A DNA stretch of 64,000 bases from Macrotis lagotis (taxonomy: Eukaryota > Chordata > Mammalia > Peramelemorphia > Peramelidae), in the NCBI RefSeq assembly GCF_037893015.1, contig NC_133666.1:620539156-620603155 (forward strand), given 5' to 3'. Under the pieces are notes generated by a model. The model ran no database searches. It was not told the origin of the DNA and worked only from the letters and a program-made list of their open reading frames with translations. Shown here piece after piece: positions 37,601-42,086 of the stretch. Within the stretch, counting starts at the first letter, position 1; every line of letters begins with the position of its first letter. Position numbers and translations under genes: made by a program.

Positions 37601-40600
37601 CCATGCTTATCCCTTCCCCAAAACAGTTTGATTCCTGTCCAACCTTAGTGGGGACTTTGATGGGGTTTTCTTGGAACTGATCTGACAAATAAATCCAGGT
37701 CAAGGTCATTCCCGACCTGAAATACTTTGGAAAGAGGTCCAATTTAATTGAGTAGGGTTCATGGTCCTGATGATCAGTTTGACTTCTCTCCATGCTTCCT
37801 TCCTTACCCTTTCCCTGATCTTGTTTTAAAAAGCCTGTTAGAATGGGGTAGTCTGTTAAATTCTTCCTATAGGGAATAGGAGATCATGGTCCCAGCCCTA
37901 GCCACAGATAGATATTAGTTAAGGCTTGGGCTGGTACAGTACTAGGAATTTCCTAGATGGGGCATTGACTACCTGATTTCAAGTCTTTTGACCCCTCCTT
38001 GCCTAGTTCATCATCAGCAAACTTCCTTTTTGTCTTCCAAGGACTATGAAACTGGGAACACTGATTGGGAGGCATAGGGCTGTGAGCACATTGTAGGACT
38101 TAAATCACTTGTTAAATGGAATTGGACTTGAAATGTCAAATAGTAGTAAGAGAAAGCCTTCATTACATTCTGGAGTGCAAAAGTGAAGGGTGCCTAGCAT
38201 AGTGTGCTTGGGTGATGCTGTGGTAGTGCATGAAGGTGGAAGGGTCCAGGAAAAACAGGGTTTCATTAGTGTGTATGCTGATTCAATTGTAGTGCTGAGA
38301 TTTGAGACTGATACTGGCTGCCTTGGGCAGCCCAAGTTCAGGGCTCTTCATGGTATATGCCCATGGGTCCCAGGTGACAGTGCTGGGGTATGGCAGGGTC
38401 CTGTGCTCTGTCCTTGGGCCTTCATGATCCTTGGCTAGGCCCTCTATGTGCATGCTTTGTGTCCAGATTGTCCAGTGATGCACATGTGCATGTGTGTCAT
38501 CTTTCTGGCAGGGTTACGCAGTGCAAATACAAACGCATCGGTTGCCCGTGGCAGGGCCCCTTCCATGAGCTGACTGTGCATGAAGCAGAGTGCACACATC
38601 CCACCAAGACTGGCAATGAACTAATGGAGATTTTGGATGAGATGGACCAAACCCACAAGAAGGAGATGCAACTATATAACAGCATCTTCAGCCTGCTCAG
38701 CTTTGAGAAGATCGGCTACACAGGTAATCATCTGAGAGGCTGTGAGGGGCCCTGGGAACTCCTTATCCTCTGAACATTTTCTTAAGCATATTTTGCCTTG
38801 TATTTAACCCTGGCCTCTCTTTTCATGAAAAAGCTGCACAGTGACTGTCTCCAGTACTGTGTGTACTTAAAATCCATTCTGATGTGGGAATGTAGTTTAG
38901 CTATATGTATTCCTTCTTCCCTCTCTTTTCAGTGAAGAATGGGGACTGAATATCTGTAGAGGGATAGTTTAGAAACATAGAATGGCATGTTAGGGGAGAA
39001 GGGATGAATAGGGACATAGGTCCTGGGTGACAGGAGATGCTAAAGCTAATCAGGATCCTTGGTGAATAGGATTTATGTGTACTAGTCTGGGCTGAGCTGT
39101 AATGTGATATAGTCATCCCCTTGTTGGAGGTAAGACAATAGATGCAATCATTTTCAAAGTATGTAAGACCAGAGAGAACTTAGAATCTGAAATCCAGGAA
39201 ACTGTTGCCATGACCCTTATTGTCTTCTTGAAAATCAAAGTACATCTGAAGTTTGATTATTGACAGACATTCCTTGTCTGCCTTCCTAGCTAGGATCCTG
39301 TGCTTCAAGAGAATTCCCTGACCCAAGTGGGTGTTACAAGTCCTCTCCTTGCTGGCGGCCTGGCCCTGGGAGAGGAAAATATGTGATAGGTCTCTTCCAA
39401 ATTCATCTCATGTGAGTTTTCTCCCTGGTATTGAAAGATTAGGGAGGAACCCCAGCAAGGTTCATCTTTAGGTTGACCCATCCTTGAACCTGTTCTCTCC
39501 TTCCTTAGGTACCTAGGAACTCCAACTTAGGTTCTGATTAATCCCAAGGACAGAGAATTAAGGGGCAAAAACCTTGGGGGGTGTGGGATGATGGGAAGAT
39601 TGGGGAAGAGGGATTAAAAACAGTTGGCAAACAGCATTAACCCACATACCTTATCCTGGACAGACAAGGATATGTTGTTGACCCAGGTAAGTTGACTGTT
39701 GCTTTTCTCACTGATAATCTTTTACAACTCTTGCAGATCTCTTGATCAGTGTATTAGGTTAGATAATGTGAATCTGAACTAAAAAATGTATGGGTATGGG
39801 TCTTGAGTTGAGATGGGATAGGGCACCTAATTTTTTGTTACTCAGAAATGACTGACCCCTTGGGGCTGAGATGAGAAGTTCCTTGGGGATCCTGGATTCT
39901 CTTGCCCACTGGAGAAAAACAGAGCATCCTTGTTTTCAGGCACTTAATCAGCAATGTATTGTAAAAAGCTATCAAAAAATGCCTCCCTTTTAGAAGATTC
40001 AGACACCAGACTTAGCTGTGAAAACACAGTTCATCTGTCCTAGGTGCTTCTGAGACAGAACGGTAACTGACAGAGCTGTTAAATACTAGCAGGCCAGATC
40101 TCATGGATCTTTGGCCTAAGAGGGGATTTTAACAGGCAGCAATGCCGTTCTACATGGGGTCTGAACATGCTGGGGCAGCGGGTGCCATTGTGGGCATCCC
40201 AAGCCGTGGCCTACACAGGAGTCTCTGCCTTGGCACCAAGTGCAGGGTTGCACTTGAGAGAAGAAACTTGTTTCCCAAGATGCTGGGGACTGACTTGACC
40301 TGTGCTCTGTTGTGGAATCCCCAGTTAAGGACCATGTTCTCCATCCCTAGCCATCCTTGGGGAGTTGAGTGATGGGAATGAGCCAGGCTGTTAACCATAT
40401 CCCATACAGTCTATGGGGCTGGAGGCCAGATTAGGACTGCTCTCCTGCCCCTTATCAACACTTTGTGATGAGACAGATTTGGGTTATTATTGATTCCAGG
40501 AAAAATGATGTTGGTCCTAGACTAATACCATAAATTGTGTGTAGCTTGAAATAACTGGTCAACCTTACTACACAGATATGTTGTGCTTGCTCAATTTTCT

Positions 40601-42086
40601 CTCATAGAAAATGTTGGATAATATGTACCTCTGTATGAATTGCACAATAAGGCTGTATATGTAGCTGTGCTTTGAGATTTCTTGGTTTGTAAAGACTTAA
40701 CACATGGAAACTACCTGCTTAATCCAGGGTGATAGCTTGAGAACATTGGCTATGCCCTCTGGTGGACCTGGCCGGCTAAGGGTTTCCTGGACTGAGCCAA
40801 GAGGACTATATCTGGAAAGGTTTGGTTAGTTGTATTTGATTTACAAGCCTCTTTGCAAATCTGAGCCCAGAGCAGCTCAACCCAATGTATTGTTTTCTTT
40901 ATACATAATCTATACATGTATCTCATCTGGCATTCTTTGTACCCTGCTGAAAACGGACAGTCTGTATCTCCCTTGCCCTGCCCTCTGGTTTGCTCTGCGG
41001 CGATGCCAAGTCTGTGCCTTACCTTGTTGACGGCTGTGTATCCAAATCCAAATAAAATGCACATTGTTCTCAGAACCGTATCCTGTCTGTGTGTTCTGCT
41101 TGTTCTCCGCCCCTACTCCAGTGTGGGCACACACACACACCCAGTGAGCTAGGAGCTCCCCCACATACACACCCAGTGCCTGGCAGGGCCCTGTAGATCA
41201 GAAGAATATTTGCTCTTAGAATTGCAGGAAGCTTCTAGATGGCAGCCCAAGCAAAGTATCAAGAGTAATAGGACAGGTTGGACCTGCTAAGGAAGGACTC
41301 CTTGGGGGATGTGATATGTCATTATATTGGTCCTGGTATGTACCACAAAGTGGTTTGCTATTTACCTCTTGCAACCTATTGTCTCTCTTCAGCTGATTTT
41401 AATTAACCATGTTTGTATTTTATCTTATTTCCCCCCCAAAGCTTATGCATCTGAAAGTCTTCCTGTAGTTAACTTGTCATTTAACAATTAAAGTGCATTG
41501 AATTTCTTCTCGGTAAGTCACATTCTTCCTGAGACTAACCCAGCTTGGAGCGGTTGGGCCCTTCGGTCTTCATCCGTTCTGAGGAAGGCTCCCCACGGTA
41601 GCCCCAGGTAATGTGAGCTGGTTGTCCACCCTGCCCACGACCCTCAATAACTTCCTGGTCTTTCTTCCCCGCCCCTCTCTGTGCCTTCTTGCAGAAGTTC
41701 AGTTTCGCCCATACCGCACCGATGACTTCATCACCCGCCTCTACTATGAGACACCGAGGTTCACCGTGCTGAGCCAGACGTGGGTCCTGAAGGCGCGGGT
41801 GAACGACTCAGAGAGGAACCCCAATTTGTCCTGTAAGCGCACCCTCTCCTTCCAGCTCATCCTGAAGAGCAAAGTCAGCTCCCCCATGGAGTGCTCTTTT
41901 CTCCTGCTCAAAGGGCCCTATGACGATGTGAAAATCAACCCTGTGATCTATCACTTTGTCTTTACCAATGAGAACAACGAGACCGACTATGTGCCACTCC
42001 CCATCATAGACTCCGTGGAGTGTAACAAACTGCTGGCTGCCAAGAACATCAACTTACGGCTCTTTATATTCCAGATACAGAAATAG
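4245..42086 (+). CDS. ZFTRAF1: ZFTRAF1 (CYHR1): RING/TRAF-type zinc-finger protein, complete, 4 coding exons
   Basis: The exons 4245-4622, 34951-35189, 38512-38723 and 41695-42086 join in phase (0, 2, 1) to 1221 bases, giving 406 residues. The N-terminal ~100 residues are Gly/Ala/Pro-rich and low complexity, with a basic patch KKRLR at 71-75. A RING-like finger follows at about 112-159 (CTVC at 113-116, C127, H131, C134, C137, CPNC at 154-157). A TRAF-type zinc finger spans about 183-233 (CGFC at 183-186, H198, C203, C210, C217, H229, C233). The C-terminal ~130 residues form a conserved TRAF-like domain ending in FQIQK. From about residue 101 onward the match to human ZFTRAF1/CYHR1 is near-identical. 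Mouse Cyhr1 was described as a cytoplasmic galectin-3 binding protein; ubiquitin ligase activity is only suggested by the RING. The start at 4245 is the first in-frame ATG after the leader stop at 4071. All splice sites are GT-AG. The downstream neighbour in the same orientation is TONSL. Confidence 0.95.
5906..5932 (+). repeat. Copy 1 of a 27-base exact direct repeat
   Basis: Identical over 27 bases to 7714-7740, with core taatttgtgttgacaggatg. The flanks are unrelated and no known family was recognised. Confidence 0.7.
7714..7740 (+). repeat. Copy 2 of a 27-base exact direct repeat
   Basis: Exact match to 5906-5932, 1.8 kb upstream in the same intron. Sequence divergence resumes immediately on both sides. 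Confidence 0.7.
7973..8112 (+). mobile_element. CORE-SINE (WSINE1/MAR1 type)
   Basis: The head ggggtggctaggtggtgcag, B box 'gttcaaatc' and core 'ttaataattacctagctgtg' are intact. The A-tail has eroded (gtcttgccaagg). Confidence 0.92.
8505..8661 (-). mobile_element. CORE-SINE (WSINE1/MAR1 type), minus orientation
   Basis: This is a full-length inverted copy flanked by the duplication actgtacatat at 8494-8504 and 8662-8672. Confidence 0.92.
8965..9095 (-). mobile_element. MIR-family SINE fragment, minus orientation
   Basis: It shows the MIR-type 3' block, '…ttatttcattctcaca…' followed by 'catcctcattttacagatgaaaaaact'. Diverged and old. Confidence 0.55.
9486..9719 (-). mobile_element. MIR-family SINE, nearly full length, minus orientation
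   Basis: It contains 'gcaaaacactttataaat', the diagnostic block around 'atggatgaggaaactgagg', 'ttaagtgacttgcctaagg' and a degenerate tRNA head ending near 9719. The order is that of a MIR/THER1-type element. Confidence 0.75.
9755..10650 (-). mobile_element. L2 LINE 3' region, minus orientation, split by a SINE
   Basis: The start 'atttattaagggcctat' is the reverse of the L2 terminus. It continues through 'ctgggtgctgaagg', 'ccaggcatag', then after the inserted SINE through 'cagtaagtagtccagcttgg', 'cttgaatacc' and 'gaagattaatttggcag'. The SINE at about 10095-10382 interrupts it and is younger. Confidence 0.65.
10095..10382 (-). mobile_element. Long tRNA-headed SINE with RTE-like tail, minus orientation
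   Basis: This is the same family as 546-833: the T-rich and 'cattcttgaagactgtcatgac' part is the RTE-like tail, and the tRNA-type head lies at the right end. The flanking duplication is eroded (a shared gtgcat). It is inserted in an L2 fragment. Confidence 0.75.
10847..11028 (-). mobile_element. CORE-SINE (WSINE1/MAR1 type), minus orientation
   Basis: This is a full-length copy with a long tail of tttttg units on the + strand, flanked by the exact 12-base duplication agaataagttct at 10835-10846 and 11029-11040. Confidence 0.94.
11041..11940. other. Intron 1 stretch without recognised features
   Basis: AT-rich sequence with no repeat family, ORF or motif I can support. Confidence 0.4.
11945..12110 (-). 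mobile_element. MIR-family fragment, minus orientation
   Basis: Degenerate blocks read 'attgtgaaggacttgagaggttatctagt', 'gaatgagaactgag' and 'gagattgtccaagatcacacc'. This is the order expected for MIR read backwards. Confidence 0.5.
12480..13060 (-). mobile_element. L1 LINE 3' part, minus orientation, diverged
   Basis: The + strand reads the reverse of a marsupial L1 3' region, for example 'tgctaactttactctagttta', 'actccattacat', 'cagccattcctcactt' and a block like 'ggctctttgccactac'. It is old, with many differences, and no long frame remains. Confidence 0.65.
13085..13235 (-). mobile_element. MIR-family fragment, minus orientation
   Basis: It shows 'ataaggaaactatgacctagagag', then 'tttaaactcgggtcctctg' and 'gagccagtgatctttcc', the MIR core and head in reverse. 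Confidence 0.6.
13236..15013. other. Intron 1 stretch, mostly unique
   Basis: No repeat family was recognised over most of this span. A short TG run lies at about 14902-14914. Small open frames on both strands lack homology. Confidence 0.4.
15014..15082 (+). repeat. GA microsatellite with GGGAGA lead-in
   Basis: A purine tract begins as ggagagggagaggg and becomes about 23 uninterrupted GA units. It is a likely length-polymorphic site and could form a triplex. Confidence 0.95.
15150..15245 (+). mobile_element. MIR-family fragment
   Basis: The + orientation MIR head reads 'ggtttagtggaatgaatactagatt' followed by 'gacctggattctggtcccagctc'. The 3' part is lost. Confidence 0.6.
15255..15520 (+). 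mobile_element. L2 LINE fragment
   Basis: Blocks such as 'cactggctgctcccatg', 'tttgaaatgctctttc' and 'ggcttctttcaaaatagctcaa' followed by 'tcaccttctgctagagg' match the order of the L2 3' UTR. Confidence 0.6.
15620..15935 (+). mobile_element. L2 LINE fragment, first of two tandem pieces
   Basis: L2 blocks are read in order: 'ccatactgttgccaagg', 'acctttgcaacatg', 'catcacctcataccttaa', 'ctcaagtctcttcc', 'gtgattttcctaaagc'. The next piece repeats the 'ctgcctcaagt' block, so two copies lie head to tail. Confidence 0.65.
15936..16550 (+). mobile_element. L2 LINE 3' region, second piece, reaching the 3' end
   Basis: It starts at 'tagattattgcaacagcctc' and runs through the 'ggattaaggatatactcctg', 'caagaatccctc' and 'agaatgtaagctctttgag' blocks to 'ttgaataaat'. 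This is about 600 bases of L2 3' UTR in good order. Confidence 0.75.
16565..16700 (-). mobile_element. MIR-family fragments
   Basis: Partial blocks 'cctcatttcacagatagggagg' and 'ggatcaaatgagatcatggatatg' point to MIR remains, possibly in opposite orientations. Poorly resolved. Confidence 0.4.
17275..17745 (-). mobile_element. L1 LINE 3' end, minus orientation
   Basis: The + strand shows the reversed marsupial L1 3' UTR, with 'tttgagttccatattcaatt' followed by pyrimidine tracts, 'ttttgtacaagaagacc', 'cagttctttctctggagg', 'tcctttgggattgtctt', and finally 'aagtctttccag' and 'gaaatcatcctgcttg'. It matches the order of such L1 tails in other marsupials. Confidence 0.75.
17866..18013 (-). mobile_element. 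Short L1-derived insertion, minus orientation
   Basis: It begins with a T-run on the + strand (its A-tail) and continues through 'gagttttacaatttttccc' and 'ccatgttgtacattgatcc'. A short duplication around catgctat (about 17858-17865 and 18018-18025) brackets it. The element it entered looks like an L2 3' end ('atttattaaacac…ccaagcactgtgct'). Confidence 0.6.
18105..18255 (-). mobile_element. CORE-SINE (WSINE1/MAR1 type), minus orientation
   Basis: This full-length copy is flanked by a duplication of about 19 bases with one mismatch (caaatagcttatattcttt at 18086-18104 and caaataacttatattcttt at 18256-18274). Confidence 0.93.
18275..19460 (-). mobile_element. L1 LINE 3' part, minus orientation, about 1.2 kb
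   Basis: This long reversed L1 section runs from the 3' UTR (near 18300) into the C-terminal part of ORF2 (near 18960-19450). Recognisable blocks include 'gggttctgctcattt', 'tggaatattatcttccactt', 'ataataaaaagtgctata' and 'tttaatttgcattactt'. It is diverged and carries no intact frame. Confidence 0.7.
19380..19402 (+). repeat. TA microsatellite
   Basis: About 11 TA units at the end of the L1 section. Confidence 0.9.
19590..19628 (+). repeat. AT microsatellite with one GTATAT interruption
   Basis: About 19 AT units with a single G interruption near 19615. Confidence 0.9.
19812..19959 (+). mobile_element. CORE-SINE (WSINE1/MAR1 type)
   Basis: The head reads ggggcagccaggtggcacag with a small internal deletion before 'actagccctggagtcagg'. 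The core and A-tail follow. The flanks gaatctgttaaaa and gaatattaaaa form a decayed duplication. Confidence 0.9.
20195..20430 (-). mobile_element. L1 LINE fragment, minus orientation
   Basis: It overlaps in content the 18640-18840 part of the larger L1 section ('tggaatattattctccaatt', 'ataataaaaagtgctata', 'tccttttcctctttctttg'). It is a separate copy of the same L1 region. Confidence 0.7.
20712..20887 (-). mobile_element. CORE-SINE (WSINE1/MAR1 type), minus orientation
   Basis: This full-length copy is flanked by an exact 16-base duplication, tgttttactgtatttt, at 20696-20711 and 20888-20903. The tail is a long T-rich run. Confidence 0.95.
21430..21680 (-). mobile_element. Pan-marsupial tRNA-derived SINE (SINE1/MAR1-like long form), minus orientation
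   Basis: Its 3' part reads on the + strand 'gttgttcagtcattt', 'gagatactggagtggtttgc' and 'cattttacagatgaggaaac'. These are the reverse of the well-known 'aaaccactccagtatctttgcc' module, also present in + orientation at 55070-55290. The tRNA head lies near 21660. Confidence 0.75.
22195..22290 (-). mobile_element. MIR-family fragment
   Basis: The blocks 'aatgcccagaatcatatag' and 'ctgggacttgaac' fit the MIR core in reverse. Confidence 0.45.
22470..22522 (+). repeat. Compound CT/CA microsatellite
   Basis: About 12 CT units, a short bridge, then 11 CA units. Confidence 0.95.
22727..22869 (-). mobile_element. CORE-SINE (WSINE1/MAR1 type), minus orientation
   Basis: This copy has a small internal deletion ('aattattgtctgagg'). 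An exact 18-base duplication, ttaatatcagttattctt, flanks it at 22709-22726 and 22870-22887. Confidence 0.95.
23091..23164 (-). mobile_element. CORE-SINE (WSINE1/MAR1 type), 5'-truncated, minus orientation
   Basis: Only the tail and core half are present. The exact duplication cacaaagctctttt lies on both sides (about 23077-23090 and 23165-23178). It is therefore a truncated insertion rather than a later deletion. Confidence 0.9.
23300..24506. other. Intron 1 stretch, pyrimidine tract then unique sequence
   Basis: A C/T-rich run lies at 23352-23435. No repeat or gene was recognised in the rest. Confidence 0.4.
24507..24667 (-). mobile_element. CORE-SINE (WSINE1/MAR1 type), minus orientation
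   Basis: The inverted copy has a T/G-rich tail at left and the head 'gtgccacttagcctcc' at right. The flanking duplication is weak (tgaag plus T-run). Confidence 0.88.
25550..25685 (+). mobile_element. MIR-family fragment
   Basis: The MIR head and core in + orientation read 'gtggtacagtaatagaacttgg' and 'gtgatcttggacatctcattt'. Confidence 0.55.
25688..26310 (-). mobile_element. L2 LINE 3' region, minus orientation, about 620 bp
   Basis: This is one of the better preserved L2 copies. On the + strand it runs 'tatgtcaggcactgtac', 'taattaacagagggaagg', 'ggagatggagtgtcttg', 'gactggaaaggtag', 'ttgaatgccaagcaag' and 'ttgttgtaatagtctaggc'. All are reverses of successive L2 3' UTR blocks, such as those at 15936-16550. 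Confidence 0.8.
26318..26405 (+). mobile_element. MIR 3' fragment
   Basis: It reads 'gttattgtgaggataaaatg' then 'ttataaagcactatataaatgc', the MIR 3' end in + orientation. Confidence 0.6.
26470..26640 (-). mobile_element. L2 LINE 3' end, minus orientation
   Basis: It starts 'attaagtgtctgccatatctt' and 'actgtgctaagtgctgagg', the reversed L2 terminus, and is cut off after about 170 bases. Confidence 0.6.
26725..26803 (+). mobile_element. L2 LINE terminal fragment
   Basis: It reads 'cagctctttgagaacagg' to 'gggaacatagtaggcatgcc', the L2 3' end in + orientation. The next CORE-SINE follows directly. Confidence 0.6.
26816..26947 (+). mobile_element. CORE-SINE (WSINE1/MAR1 type), 5' truncated
   Basis: It runs from 'agagcaccagccttgg' through the core to a caaacaaacaaaaaa tail. 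The exact duplication attggttatgtc lies at 26804-26815 and 26948-26959. It is the last CORE-SINE before a 22.5 kb gap in the family. Confidence 0.92.
27765..27925 (-). mobile_element. RTE (BovB-like) LINE 3' end, minus orientation
   Basis: The + strand reads the reverse of the RTE 3' end seen at 52920-53050: 'ccaagaggaccaaaatgac', 'tgacatcactatgtttg', 'gctgattagaccaatagg' and 'ttgggtacaaacagatcatg'. It is 5' truncated to about 160 bases. Confidence 0.75.
28380..30450 (+). mobile_element. L2-clade LINE ORF2 fossil, endonuclease to reverse transcriptase
   Basis: About 2 kb of decayed ORF2 in + orientation. Near 28590-28660 the frame reads [20 protein letters not shown], the endonuclease GDFN motif with its usual downstream residues. 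Further blocks correspond to the RT: 'gacttctctgcagctt' with 'cattgttgatca' (29668-29700), a 'ctatactgatgaatccc' block near 30145 where the YADD catalytic box lies in related copies, and 'ttctgttgagggaaccacc' near 30337. A MIR-like insert splits it at about 29750-29950. It is old, with many stops and frame changes, and inactive. Confidence 0.75.
29765..29945 (+). mobile_element. MIR-family SINE inside the L2 fossil
   Basis: The + orientation MIR reads 'ctatgagactctgggcaaatc', 'aaaatggggataataacagc', 'cagggttgttgtatcaaatg' and 'tggcacatagtaaataaatgc'. Confidence 0.7.
30455..31190. other. Intron 1 stretch; short L2 trace
   Basis: Near 30660-30730 'cttgagggcagggctgg' and 'ctagtgcagtacctggta' look like a small L2 terminus in + orientation. 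Nothing else was recognised. Confidence 0.4.
31195..31690 (-). mobile_element. L2 LINE 3' region, minus orientation
   Basis: The reversed L2 blocks include 'aacactgtgctgggtatt', 'gaagagcttactttctata' and, further on, 'gaactgcaaagggctttaaa' and 'ctgagcagaagagtgg'. Diverged over about 500 bases. Confidence 0.6.
31700..33475. other. Intron 1 stretch, mostly unique
   Basis: No repeat family was recognised over nearly 1.8 kb. There is no ORF of note. Confidence 0.4.
33478..33612 (+). mobile_element. L2 LINE ORF2 fragment
   Basis: The pieces 'aaatcaccaatgacatg' and 'gtacttgacactgctaactg' resemble L2 RT coding blocks, heavily decayed. Confidence 0.4.
33630..33795 (-). mobile_element. MIR-family SINE, minus orientation
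   Basis: It reads 'cctcacaacaacccaatgagc', 'attatccccattttatagat' and 'gactaagtgacttgcc', the reversed MIR 3' half. Confidence 0.7.
34350..34500 (-). mobile_element. L2 LINE 3' fragment, minus orientation, carrying an inverted duplication
   Basis: The reversed L2 terminus reads 'ctgctatatgtcaggaactg', then later 'caatccctatcaaagagttt'. Within it a stretch is copied in inverse orientation at 34407-34426. Confidence 0.55.
34375..34426. repeat. Perfect-arm inverted repeat, 18 bp stem
   Basis: The left arm tgtctgctatatgtcagg (34375-34392) pairs fully with the right arm cctgac-gt-atatagcagaca (34407-34426), apart from a two-base bulge. The loop is 14 bases. The left arm fits the L2 consensus, so the right arm is the new part. 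Confidence 0.85.
34876..34893. other. Alternating purine-pyrimidine tract (possible Z-DNA)
   Basis: An 18-base strict alternation, gcgcgtgcgcgcatgcat, lies 58 bases before the exon 2 acceptor. GC-alternating runs of this length are known to favour left-handed DNA under supercoiling. Function is unproven. Confidence 0.5.
34951..35189 (+). CDS. ZFTRAF1: ZFTRAF1 coding exon 2
   Basis: The exon encodes residues 127-206, starting [11 protein letters not shown] and ending in the split codon of R206. It holds the rest of the RING (C127, H131, C134, C137, C154, C157) and the start of the TRAF-type finger (C183, C186, H198, C203). The acceptor is ttcttcacag and the donor ag|gtaaag. The reading frame is open upstream of the acceptor to an ATG at 34810, but that extension has no homology and is intronic. 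Confidence 0.97.
35310..35460 (+). mobile_element. MIR-family SINE in intron 2
   Basis: The + orientation MIR blocks read 'cagtctcttcacctataaaatgg' and 'cagagctgttgtgagg'. It lies about 120 bases after exon 2. Confidence 0.65.
35461..38511 (+). other. ZFTRAF1: ZFTRAF1 intron 2, unique sequence
   Basis: No recent repeat was recognised in 3 kb, in contrast to intron 1. No additional exon was identified. Confidence 0.6.
38512..38723 (+). CDS. ZFTRAF1: ZFTRAF1 coding exon 3
   Basis: The exon encodes residues 206-277 ([20 protein letters not shown] onward to FEKIGYT). It holds the second half of the TRAF-type finger (C210, C217, H229, C233) and a helical segment with charged residues ([20 protein letters not shown]). 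The donor is acag|gtaatc. If the donor is not used, the frame continues for 16 further codons to a stop ending at 38773. Confidence 0.97.
41051..41056 (+). terminator. ZFTRAF1: Candidate intronic polyadenylation signal AATAAA
   Basis: An exact AATAAA is followed 25-50 bases later by a GT-rich run (cctgtctgtgtgttctgctt). If used, it would end transcripts inside intron 3. Confidence 0.4.
41487..41492 (+). terminator. ZFTRAF1: Candidate intronic polyadenylation signal ATTAAA
   Basis: An ATTAAA hexamer with a T-rich downstream stretch, 200 bases before the last coding exon. Weaker than the 41051 site. Confidence 0.3.
41695..42086 (+). CDS. ZFTRAF1: ZFTRAF1 coding exon 4 with stop
   Basis: The exon encodes residues 277-406, starting [20 protein letters not shown] and ending [11 protein letters not shown] with TAG at 42084-42086. 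This is the conserved C-terminal TRAF-like domain, in a single exon. The acceptor is ccttcttgcag. Residues are nearly identical to the human protein. Confidence 0.97.

Larger units (their letters stand above)
38724..41694 (+). other. ZFTRAF1: ZFTRAF1 intron 3, repeat-free, with poly(A) signals
   Basis: About 3 kb with no recognised interspersed repeat. Two polyadenylation hexamers with good downstream context, at 41051 and 41487, precede the last exon. The intron could therefore double as an alternative 3' terminal region. Confidence 0.6.
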
